A stretch of 64,000 nucleotides of DNA from Sporosarcina luteola (lineage in GTDB: Bacteria; Bacillota; Bacilli; Bacillales_A; Planococcaceae): contig NZ_JAMBNV010000001.1 in assembly GCF_023715245.1 (NCBI RefSeq), forward strand, positions 682,001 through 746,000, in the 5' to 3' direction. The translations under genes were made by a program, and so were the position numbers. Positions within the stretch are counted from its first letter, which is position 1. Each line of letters begins with the position of its first letter. The notes beneath the pieces are model-generated. The model saw only the letters and a list, made by a program, of their open reading frames with translations. It did not search any database and had not been told where the DNA came from. Positions 50,747 through 59,400 of the stretch are shown in pieces.

Positions 50747-51898
50747 TTGACGTCATTGCTAATTCATAACATCCAAATCGCATTGCCGGACGGAAGAGTG
50801 ATGGACGGCGAGATTGTTGTGGAGAACGGTATGATTGCAACTGTTTCCGAAGTCGCAAACGTGGATTTCTCGGGAAAACGGATGGACGGTCAAGGCTGTA
50901 TCGCGCTTCCCGGATTCATTGATATCCATATCCATGGAGCGGATGGCGCCGATTTCATGGATGGTGATAATGGTTCATTTGAAAGGATTGCAAGCGTATT
51001 GCCGAAGGAAGGGACAACTTCATACCTCGCAACGACGTTGACACAATCCGAAGATGATATTGCGAAAGCCGTCGATGCAGGCAGTAGATTTATGGAACAA
51101 AATGAAACAGGTGCTGAAATGCTCGGGTTTCATTTGGAAGGTCCTTTTATTCATCCCGAACAAGCAGGTGCGCAGCCAGTCGAATTTATCCAAAAGCCTT
51201 CCTTTGCGCTTCTAGGAGGGTGGTTTGGTAAAGAACTTGGCCATTTGAAAATTGTTACGCTCGCCCCGGAATGTGATGAAGGGCTAGATATGACTAGGCG
51301 ACTCACTGAACGTGGCATCATCGTTTCAGCAGGACATACAAAAGCATCTTTCGAGGAAGTGAAGAATGCGGTCAATCATGGACTGTCACATCTAACCCAT
51401 TTTGGCAATGCGATGAGCGGCTTGCATCATCGTGAAATCGGAGTAGTCGGAGCCGGTATTTTGCTAGATCAGCTTCATTGTGAAGTGATTGCGGATGGGA
51501 TCCATTTGTCTGAGGACATGCTGCGCCTCATCTATAAACGAATCGGACCTGAACGTATAATCCTCATTACAGATTCGATGCGGGCGAAAGGCTTGCCGGA
51601 CGGATCGTATACGTTGGCGGGTCAGGACGTGAAAGTGGTTGGTTCGAAAGCGACATTAGCTGATGGAACATTAGCGGGCAGTGTTCTGAAAATGGATGAA
51701 GCGGTTCGGATGATGAGGTCCATTGGCGCTGACTTGCCGAATTTGATAAGAATGTCTTCAGCCAATGCGGCAAAACGGTTAGGTGTGTTTGACCGAAAGG
51801 GAAGTATCGAGGTAGGGAAAGACGCTGATCTCGTGCTCGTGAATGCTGATTTTGAAGTCAGGACAACCATTTGCAGGGGGATGGTGAGCGTCCCGTGA
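50747..51898 (+). CDS. nagA: N-acetylglucosamine-6-phosphate deacetylase NagA
   Basis: 383 residues from TTG 50747, with GGGAGG 8 nt upstream; an in-frame GTG at 50738 lies within that site. Amidohydrolase fold: LPGFIDIHIHGADGADFMD (metal-site HxH region), HLEGPFIHPEQAGA with the Glu metal ligand, VSAGHT, LTHFGNAMSGLHHRE, and the catalytic Asp in ILITDSM. It converts GlcNAc-6-P from MurQ and the kinase to GlcN-6-P. The stop overlaps the nagB start by 4 nt. Confidence 0.95.
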   Translation: MTSLLIHNIQIALPDGRVMDGEIVVENGMIATVSEVANVDFSGKRMDGQGCIALPGFIDIHIHGADGADFMDGDNGSFERIASVLPKEGTTSYLATTLTQSEDDIAKAVDAGSRFMEQNETGAEMLGFHLEGPFIHPEQAGAQPVEFIQKPSFALLGGWFGKELGHLKIVTLAPECDEGLDMTRRLTERGIIVSAGHTKASFEEVKNAVNHGLSHLTHFGNAMSGLHHREIGVVGAGILLDQLHCEVIADGIHLSEDMLRLIYKRIGPERIILITDSMRAKGLPDGSYTLAGQDVKVVGSKATLADGTLAGSVLKMDEAVRMMRSIGADLPNLIRMSSANAAKRLGVFDRKGSIEVGKDADLVLVNADFEVRTTICRGMVSVP

Positions 51899-52620
51899 AT
51901 GAAGTTTATGAGTTTGAATGGGTTGAAGTGGCTGATTTTGATGATATGAGCAGCTATGCCGCAGAATTGTTTGAACGTCAGTTGCTCCGAAAGCCGGATA
52001 GCGTTTTAGGCCTTGCAACAGGGGCAAGTCCTATTGGGTTTTATGAAAAGCTTGTAGAACGGCATGCGCAAGGAACGTTTTCCTTTGCGCAGACATGGAC
52101 GTTCAACTTGGATGAATACATCGGGGTTGAGCCTTCGCATCCGACGAGTTTCCATAATTATATGAAGGAACATTTATTCGAAAAAGTCAATTTGCCCGTG
52201 ACCAGGAGGCATTTGCCCGACGGAATGGCTGACGACTTGAATGAAGCATGTTTACGATATGAAATGATGATACGTACTAGTGGCGGAATTGACATGCAAT
52301 TGCTTGGCATCGGGGTGAACGGCCATATCGGTTTCAATGAACCGGGTACGTCGTTCCATTCTCGGACGCATATCGTCGACCTTGCGGAATCGACACGTAA
52401 AGTGAATGCGAAATATTTTCCTTCCAAGGAGGCTGTTCCAAGGCAGGCGATTACAATGGGCATCCAAACAATCCTCGAGGCAAAGCAGATCGTCCTTCTT
52501 GCTTTAGGAGAGCAAAAAGTCGAAGCGGTGGAGCAGTTGAAGAGAGGCGTTATATCGGAGGATTTTCCGGCGAGCTGTTTGCATAGACATCCGCATGTCA
52601 CGGTATTCTACGGGAAGTAA
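51895..52620 (+). CDS. nagB: Glucosamine-6-phosphate deaminase NagB
   Basis: 241 residues from GTG 51895 (GTGA overlap with nagA); the frame runs upstream into nagA without a site. LGLATGASPIGFYEKLV (phosphate binding), TFNLDEYIGVEPSHPTSFHNYM with the catalytic Asp, GIGVNGHIGFNEPGTSF with the ring-opening His. It yields fructose-6-P and ammonia, joining salvage to glycolysis. Length fits Bacillus NagB. Confidence 0.95.
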   Translation: MNEVYEFEWVEVADFDDMSSYAAELFERQLLRKPDSVLGLATGASPIGFYEKLVERHAQGTFSFAQTWTFNLDEYIGVEPSHPTSFHNYMKEHLFEKVNLPVTRRHLPDGMADDLNEACLRYEMMIRTSGGIDMQLLGIGVNGHIGFNEPGTSFHSRTHIVDLAESTRKVNAKYFPSKEAVPRQAITMGIQTILEAKQIVLLALGEQKVEAVEQLKRGVISEDFPASCLHRHPHVTVFYGK

Positions 52621-52653
52621 GCAGTCAACGAAGTAATTGAGGGGGGATTTATG

Positions 52654-53751
52654 ATGGCTGAACTGAAATTGACCAATTTGACGAAGGAATATGACAAAGG
52701 TGTTGTTGCCGTCAAAGACTTCAATTTGAATATAGAGGATAAGGAATTCATCGTTTTCGTAGGACCTTCCGGTTGCGGAAAATCGACGACACTGCGAATG
52801 ATTGCCGGACTGGAAGATATATCAGACGGCGATTTTGAAATCGACGGCAAGCGGATGAATGATGTCGCTCCGAAAAATCGAGATATCGCGATGGTGTTCC
52901 AAAACTATGCGCTATATCCGCATATGACTGTCTATGAAAATATGGCATTCAGTTTGAAGCTCCGCAAAGTGAAGAAGAAGGAAATTGAAACGAAAGTCCA
53001 GGAAGCCGCCAAAATCCTAGGATTGGAGGATTATCTGGAACGCAAACCGAAAGCTTTGTCGGGTGGACAGCGTCAACGTGTCGCATTGGGCCGAGCGATT
53101 GTACGAGATGCGAAGATTTTCCTCATGGATGAACCGCTTTCCAATTTGGACGCAAAACTCCGGGTACAAATGCGCGCCGAAATCCAGAAGCTGCATAGAC
53201 GTCTTCAGACGACGACGATTTATGTGACACACGACCAGACCGAAGCGATGACGATGGCGACACGTCTCGTCGTCATGAAGGACGGCTATATCCAGCAAGT
53301 CGGGACGCCGAAAGAAGTTTACGATTTCCCGATAAATGTATTTGTCGGCGGCTTCATAGGTTCACCGGCTATGAATTTCTTCAAAGGTACGATGACAGAA
53401 GAGGAATTTGCCATTGGGGACACGAAGGTTTTCATTCCGGAAAGGAAACGCGATATGCTTAAAGGGAAAGGATATGCTGGGAAGGAATTGATTCTCGGTG
53501 TCCGTCCCGAAGACATTTATACGAAAGTGTCTGATATCGAATCAAACGCGAAGGCAACTTTCCAAGCGACAATCGAAGTGGCGGAACTGATGGGAGCGGA
53601 AACGTATTTATACGCTTCATTGAACGGTTCCGACTTCATCGCAAGAATCGATTCTGACACATCGATCCGCCCGTCGGATACGATACCTCTAGCATTCGAT
53701 ATGGAGAAGGCGCATTTCTTCGATGCTGATACGGAAGAACGAATTTATTGA
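52654..53751 (+). CDS. Sugar ABC importer ATP-binding protein, MsmX/UgpC type
   Basis: 365 residues. ATG 52654 (MAELKL) is preferred over 52651, giving better spacing to GAGGGGGG and the MAEL start of MsmX relatives. Walker A GPSGCGKSTTLRMIAG, Q-loop VFQNYALYPHMTVYENM, signature LSGGQRQRVALGRA, Walker B FLMDEPLSNLDAKLR, H-loop YVTHDQTEAMTMA, and a C-terminal TOBE-like regulatory domain (about 240-365). In B. subtilis one shared MsmX energises many importers from a separate locus. Here it closes the salvage cluster and probably serves the transporter at 43418-46775. Confidence 0.92.
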   Translation: MAELKLTNLTKEYDKGVVAVKDFNLNIEDKEFIVFVGPSGCGKSTTLRMIAGLEDISDGDFEIDGKRMNDVAPKNRDIAMVFQNYALYPHMTVYENMAFSLKLRKVKKKEIETKVQEAAKILGLEDYLERKPKALSGGQRQRVALGRAIVRDAKIFLMDEPLSNLDAKLRVQMRAEIQKLHRRLQTTTIYVTHDQTEAMTMATRLVVMKDGYIQQVGTPKEVYDFPINVFVGGFIGSPAMNFFKGTMTEEEFAIGDTKVFIPERKRDMLKGKGYAGKELILGVRPEDIYTKVSDIESNAKATFQATIEVAELMGAETYLYASLNGSDFIARIDSDTSIRPSDTIPLAFDMEKAHFFDADTEERIY

Positions 53752-53762
53752 AGGAATTGGAA

Positions 53763-53800
53763 AAGGGTTGCTCTCACGAATGAGAAGCAACCCTTATTTT
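53763..53800 (+). terminator. Terminator of the salvage operon
   Basis: AAGGGTTGCT-CTCA/TGAG-AAGCAACCCTT stem (53763-53795), followed by ATTTTTAT. Confidence 0.88.
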
Positions 53801-53801
53801 T

Positions 53802-54025
53802 ATAGTAACTTTTATTGTTGAAGTTTATGTCCATCTAAAGATCCGTGATCCGGATTCTATTGAAAATGATCAATGCCGCGGTCATTTTCCACTGGGTGTC
53901 TTCTATCCTTAAGCAACGCAAGCCCTACCATCTCTTGCGTCCTTGCGACCCTTTAGCCGCGCCAGTGTGAATAAGTGTCCTCAAAAACAGTACGTAGAAT
54001 GCCAAGTCAATTTAAAAGTTACTAT
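53802..54025. other. 224-bp nested inverted-repeat element (structured RNA or MITE candidate)
   Basis: Perfect 12-bp terminal arms ATAGTAACTTTT (53802-53813) and AAAAGTTACTAT (54014-54025) enclose four further stems: 53841-53845/53851-53855, GAAAATGA/TCATTTTC (53862-53869/53882-53889), CACTGG/CCAGTG (53890-53895/53962-53967) and, inside the last, ACGCAAG/CTTGCGT (53916-53922/53934-53940). No ORF. From 54026 to 54283 I see only A+T-rich sequence. Confidence 0.55.
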
Positions 54026-54283
54026 GGCGTTAACTGATTTAGTATAGCATGGATGGAGGTGGATAGCAAGAGTAAGTTTTTTTCGCATATTTCCCGAGAA
54101 ATAATCAAAATTCGACATAATAATGTGAAGCTTGTAAGAAATAGTTAATGATGTAGCGGATAGTCAATCATTAGTTGGTAAAATTGTATATTTTTATTAT
54201 GGACTATAATAAGCTAGGCGGATAAAGTGCGCAAGCAAGCCAGTTAACGTAATAATATTGTCACTATTTCTATATCTTTCTTC

Positions 54284-54313
54284 TTGTTCAAATGGCTCTT
54301 TTTCTTATATAAT
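54284..54313 (+). promoter_or_regulatory. Promoter of the FtsH-like gene
   Basis: TTGTTC (54284-54289), 18-nt spacer, TATAAT (54308-54313). Its place excludes the upstream ATG of the open frame and supports a start near 54347. Confidence 0.5.
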
Positions 54314-54346
54314 AATAGTATCTTTAATAAGGGAGTTGGGGATGGC

Positions 54347-56092
54347 TTGAAGCCTAAGTCTACATTTGCAACGAAGATTGTCGTCCTTGTCATTTTAGTC
54401 ATTGGAATCGCAACAAGTGTCGGATGGTACGTTGTCTCGGGTGCAAATAAAGGAATGGATATGTCGTTTACTGAATTTGAGAAGACGATCAAGGCTCAAG
54501 AAGGCCAATCCTTGTCTCTGAAAGAGAAGGCTGATGGCACTTTGCAATTAAAGACGCAAGATGGGCTATACGTGACCCAGGTCCGCCCGCAAAGCCAGCT
54601 TGCTGAACAATTAGTTGAAAAATATAACCTATCCTATACATTTGCCGATGCAAGCCAATACAATGGCCTGTTCATCGGTGGTTTGATACTCGCATCGTTT
54701 TTGACATTGGTAATTCTTCATAAGAAAGGGAAGCTCGGGGTCGGCGTTTCTTCGATGAAGAACGGGGCTTCGAAAGCGACACCGCTTCCGGAAATTACAC
54801 TTAACGACATCGGCGGGCTTCCGGAAGAAATGAAGGAAGAGATTCACCAGACGCTGTCCATCATTAAAGATCCGAAAAAGGCAACACAAGTTGGCATCCA
54901 AGCGCCGAAAGGGATCCTTTTATACGGCCCTCCAGGAACCGGGAAAACATTGCTTGCCCAAGCAATCGCCCGTGAAATCGGAGCTACTTTCTATTCATCC
55001 AGTGGTTCTGCGTTTACGGAGCTGTTTGTCGGAGTAGGTGCTTCACGTGTACGTACTTTATTCCAAAATGCTCGAAAAGCTAGACCTGCCGTCATTTTCA
55101 TTGATGAAGTCGACGCACTTGCAGGGAAGCGGAAAGAGCATGGCGGTGAAGAGTCCGAGAAGACTTTGACGGAGCTGCTCGTTCAGTTGGATGGCGGCAA
55201 CGATAATGAAGGGATCCTTTTCATTGCAGCGACGAACCGGAAAGATATGCTTGATGAAGCGTTCCTTCGTCCGGGGCGTATCGATTATACGTTCAATGTA
55301 CCGCTGCCTGACACACATGGCCGTCGTGAAATCATCGACATTCATACGAAAGGCCGGTTAATGGCAGAAGAAGTATATGCGTCACTCGATGTGTTAGCAG
55401 AAAGTACATCAGGTTTTTCGGGTGCGGAACTTAGTTCTTTATTCGAAACCGCAAGTAAACGGGCAATCCGTGACGGCCGTGAAAAGATCGGCAAAAGTGA
55501 TCTCGATTTCGCGATTGACCGGACAATCCTCGGCAGTACATCGCGCACGCTGAATGATCCTGATACGAAAAGAAGGGTTGCAATCCACGAAGCTGGCCAT
55601 GCATTAATTGCAGCTCTGACGAAACCGGGCTCCGTCCGGAAAGCAACAATCATTCCTCGCGGACAAGCGCTCGGATATGTGGCGCCGATCCAAAAGGAAC
55701 TCCATTTGCAGACGGCGAGTGAGCTGCTTGACCAAGTGAGCATGATTCTTGCAGGAGGCGTTGCGGAGCGACTTTACCTCGGCGAGCATAGCATCGGCGT
55801 CAGCGGTGATGTCCAGCAGGCGAAGGAAATCATCGAGCGGATGGTCGACACCGGTTTGCTACAAGACAGTTTCATGCTGACGTTCAATAAAGGTGAAAAA
55901 GAGTTGAAGATGCAAGCTATTTTCGGCGTGGCACTGAAAAATACTGAAACGTTGATTCAGGAAAATGCTGCACAGTTCGAGGAGTTGGTCAATGTCTTGT
56001 TCCAAAAAGAGACATTGGACGGCTCAGAAGTACAGGAAATCGTCGATGGCAAAGGCGTAGAAGAAGTAAAAGAGCTTGTCATCATCGTTTAA
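54347..56092 (+). CDS. FtsH-like membrane-anchored AAA+ zinc metalloprotease
   Basis: 581 residues from TTG 54347; the frame opens at 54284, but the promoter lies there. Two membrane helices (about 10-30 and 106-124) flank a small extracytoplasmic domain. AAA module: Walker A GPPGTGKT (about 193-200), Walker B VIFIDEVDAL, and the SRH stretch NRKDMLDEAFLRPGRID. Protease module: HEAGH (about 412-416) and the third zinc ligand Asp in GVSGDVQQAKEI (about 486). This appears to be a second FtsH, smaller than the housekeeping enzyme and standing alone with its own promoter and terminator; specialised protein turnover is likely. Confidence 0.9.
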   Translation: MKPKSTFATKIVVLVILVIGIATSVGWYVVSGANKGMDMSFTEFEKTIKAQEGQSLSLKEKADGTLQLKTQDGLYVTQVRPQSQLAEQLVEKYNLSYTFADASQYNGLFIGGLILASFLTLVILHKKGKLGVGVSSMKNGASKATPLPEITLNDIGGLPEEMKEEIHQTLSIIKDPKKATQVGIQAPKGILLYGPPGTGKTLLAQAIAREIGATFYSSSGSAFTELFVGVGASRVRTLFQNARKARPAVIFIDEVDALAGKRKEHGGEESEKTLTELLVQLDGGNDNEGILFIAATNRKDMLDEAFLRPGRIDYTFNVPLPDTHGRREIIDIHTKGRLMAEEVYASLDVLAESTSGFSGAELSSLFETASKRAIRDGREKIGKSDLDFAIDRTILGSTSRTLNDPDTKRRVAIHEAGHALIAALTKPGSVRKATIIPRGQALGYVAPIQKELHLQTASELLDQVSMILAGGVAERLYLGEHSIGVSGDVQQAKEIIERMVDTGLLQDSFMLTFNKGEKELKMQAIFGVALKNTETLIQENAAQFEELVNVLFQKETLDGSEVQEIVDGKGVEEVKELVIIV

Positions 56093-56101
56093 TAAGTGAA
56101 A

Positions 56102-56136
56102 AACTCCTTGGTCCGATTGGGCTAAGGAGTTTTTTT
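56102..56136 (+). terminator. Terminator of the FtsH-like gene
   Basis: Stem AACTCCTT/AAGGAGTT with an inner GTCC/GGGC pairing, followed by TTTTT. Confidence 0.85.
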
Positions 56137-56298
56137 AATGCAATGAAAATGAAGTTTAATCATCATCTCCCTCAATGTAATCAATGAGCATCGCCACACA
56201 ATCATTACCCCAAAAATCACAACCAACACGCCGGGCAATACAACCAAAATCCCTACAACCATTGTGTCTAATCTCACAAATCCATCAGATGCATACAT
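56122..56298 (-). CDS. Possible small single-pass membrane protein
   Basis: 58 codons from ATG 56298 to TAG 56122. Residues 13-35 (MVVGILVVLPGVLVVIFGVMIVW) are a clear hydrophobic helix; the rest is short and basic. There is no good ribosome-binding site, and the 3' end runs through the FtsH terminator, both of which count against it. The other reading of the same strand (stop at TAA about 56155) is Cys-rich without a normal start. The remaining gap sequence to 56484 shows only the ribosome-binding site of the next gene. Confidence 0.3.
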   Translation of the reverse strand: MYASDGFVRLDTMVVGILVVLPGVLVVIFGVMIVWRCSLITLREMMIKLHFHCIKKTP

Positions 56299-56484
56299 GT
56301 CAAAAGTTTGGTTTAAAAGTCATGAAATATTGCAAAAAGTCGCATAGTCATGCTAATAACGCAGTGGTACGATAAATATGAAAACTTTTACTCTACTAAC
56401 CTAGTGATGAAAGGGAGCGGTCACTGACGATCTACTCGCAATGCACCATACCAAATTTTTCAAATATGAAAGGAGAATGGTTTC

Positions 56485-59400
56485 ATGCGGAGTAAGAGAT
56501 GGAAGAAACGTTTGAACGGCTTTTTGGCGGCTGGGTTGGCAGTAACTATGGTTGTACCATCGATTCCAGCGGTAGTGAAAGCTGAATCGGTTGCTGCAGA
56601 TCTGTTCATTTCCGAGTATATCGAGGGTAGCAGCTTCAATAAGGCAATCGAGCTTTACAATGGAACTGGACAGGCTGTTAATTTAAGCAATTACACGTTG
56701 GAGCTGTATGCGAACGGTGCAACTACCGCAACTGCCAAGCTGACGTTAGCTGGAACTTTAAACCATGGTGAGACGTACATCTTGTATCATAGAGATGCTG
56801 TTGCTGAACTAAAGGCTAAGGGCGATTTTGAGAATAGTAGCGTAATCAATTTCAATGGTGACGATGCGCTTATCCTCAAAAATGGCAGCGCGGTCGTTGA
56901 TTCATTCGGACAAGTCGGAGCCCGTGCCAATTGGGGGACGGATGTGACGCTTGTCCGGAAACCATCCGTTGCAAGAGGGGATTCGACTCCTGGAGATGCA
57001 TTTACCAGCGGTGACGAATGGATCTCTTATCCGAAAGACACATTCGATTATATTGGGTCGCATGAAATGGATGGGACACCGACGGATCCGGGAGAGCCAG
57101 GAGATCCGGATGATCCGGGCGACATTTCCACTATCGGTGATGTACGTTCCAAGGCGCTCGGGCAAACGGTGACGATCCAAGGAACCGTTGCAGCCAAGTT
57201 AAAAAATACGATTTCAGTCCAGGACGGAACGGGCGGAATCGCTGTCAGGCCGACAAGCTTGAACGTTCAAGTCGGCGACAAAGTGACATTGACAGGTACG
57301 CTTCAAGATTATCGCGGCTTACTCCAATTGGACGGGGCTACAATCATTGAAGTAACGAAAGATGCAGGCGCTCCGGAACCTATCGTCATTACAGGTTCAG
57401 AAGTCGGCGAAGCAATGGAATCCCAGCTCGTCACGGTCCAGAACACGATTCTTTCCGATGTACAAGCAGGCAGTGGATGGGCAAACTATATAGCGACTGA
57501 CGGAACTGGTGACTTCCTCGTCCGTGATGAGACGGCGTCATTAGGACTCACTGTCGGGACAGCCTATGATTCGATCACAGGAATTGTTCAGCAGTTCGAC
57601 AATGATTATCAAATCATCCCACGTTCAACGGTCGATATTGTTGTTGATAGTTCTGTCATCCAGCCGGTCGTTGCGAGTCCGGGAGGAGGCACGTTCGTTG
57701 GCGGTGTGAAGGTTTCATTGAAGACAGGCACGCCTGGAGCAAAAATCCTTTATACATTGGATGGTACAAGTCCGATCGAAAACGGTTCGACATACGCAAC
57801 GCCAATTGATATCCAAGAAGATACGATAGTGAAGGCGGTCGTGAAAACGGATGACGACCGTTTCGGCGACGTATCGACTTTCTCGTATACGATTGCAGAT
57901 AGCCTTAAAATCCATGATATCCAAGGGGGAGGCCATACATCTCCTTTTGACGGACAAACTGTGGAAGGAGTCGAAGGGATTGTCACTTATAAATATGAGC
58001 TGAACGGTTCCACTTATTATCATATCCAGACACCGGACGACAAACGCGACGGTAATTTAAACACGTCCGAAGCGATCGTCCTTTACAGTGGAAGGGATGC
58101 TTGGAACCTTTCCATTGGTGATCTCGTTTCCGTCACAGGATCAGTGAGCGAGTTTGCGATCGATGGATATGCGGATCGCCAGGAAACAGACTTGAAGACT
58201 ACACAGATCAATGTCCGTGACGACCGCGGCGGAAATGTGCGAGTTCTTGAGCGCAATGTGGCACTTCCAACGCCGTTCACAATTAATGAAGGAAACTTAC
58301 CGGGAGAGAAAATCGCAAGTCATCAGTTCGCTGAATTCGATCCTGCGAAATACGCGGCGGATTTCTGGGAAAGCCGTGAAGCGATGCTAGTGCAAGTCGG
58401 CAATGTGAAAGCGGTCGGACCTCAGGAACACGGCGATCTTGTTACAGTATTCGAAAATGCGGAGACGGAAACGTTGAATGGCGGAATTCTGTTGAAAGAA
58501 GACGACCAGAATGCGGAGCGGGTCCAATTCCGATTGGAGCCAAACGGGCCGGCACGTGATTTCGAAGTAGCGACGGGCGACCGTTTCGCGGGACCGATAA
58601 CGGGAGTTGTCGGATATTCATTCCAAAACTATAAGATCTTTACGTCTTTGAGTGGCATGCAACAAGCACATTCAAAAGGCGATGCAGTGCCGGAGAGGAC
58701 GACAATTGTGAAGGATGCGGACAAGCTGACGATCGCCTCCTACAACTTGGAGAACTTCTCGAACAATACAAAAACAACGTCAAATGATAAAGCGAAGAAA
58801 CTGGCAAGGGCATTTGTTCAGGATATGCAAAACCCTGACATTATCGGCGTGACTGAAGTACAGGATAATAATGGACCTGATGCCGGCGATTCTCGCGCGA
58901 ATGAAAGTTATGAGCGCCTTATCCAAGCGATCATCGATGCAGGCGGAGTGCAGTACGAATACGTCAATATCGACCCGGTGAACAATGAGGATGGCGGACA
59001 GCCGAATGCGAATATCCGTGTCGGGTTCCTTTACAATCCTGCACGCGTTTCATTGACGGAAGGCATGCCAAAAGGGGATGCGACGACTGCGGCTCATTAT
59101 GAGAACGGCAAGCTGACACATAATCCGGGACGCATCGCCCCGAATGACGCAGCATTCAACAGTAGCCGGAAACCACTCGCTGCGCAATTCGACTTCCAAG
59201 GCGAGTCGGTCATTGCGATCGTCAACCATTGGAATTCAAAAACGGGTGATACCCCATTATTCGGCTCCAAACAGCCGCCGGTCTATGGCAGTGAAGTGCA
59301 ACGGAAACAGATTGCACAGCTCGTCTATAATTTCATTTCCGAAATCAAAACGGATAATCCAGATGCAAACATCGTTTCTCTTGGAGATTTCAATGACTTT

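Noticed and set aside
53802-54025. Firm call as a cyclic-di-GMP riboswitch
   Set aside because: Only short phrases are similar, the P3 arm is missing, and no gene lies downstream in the needed orientation.
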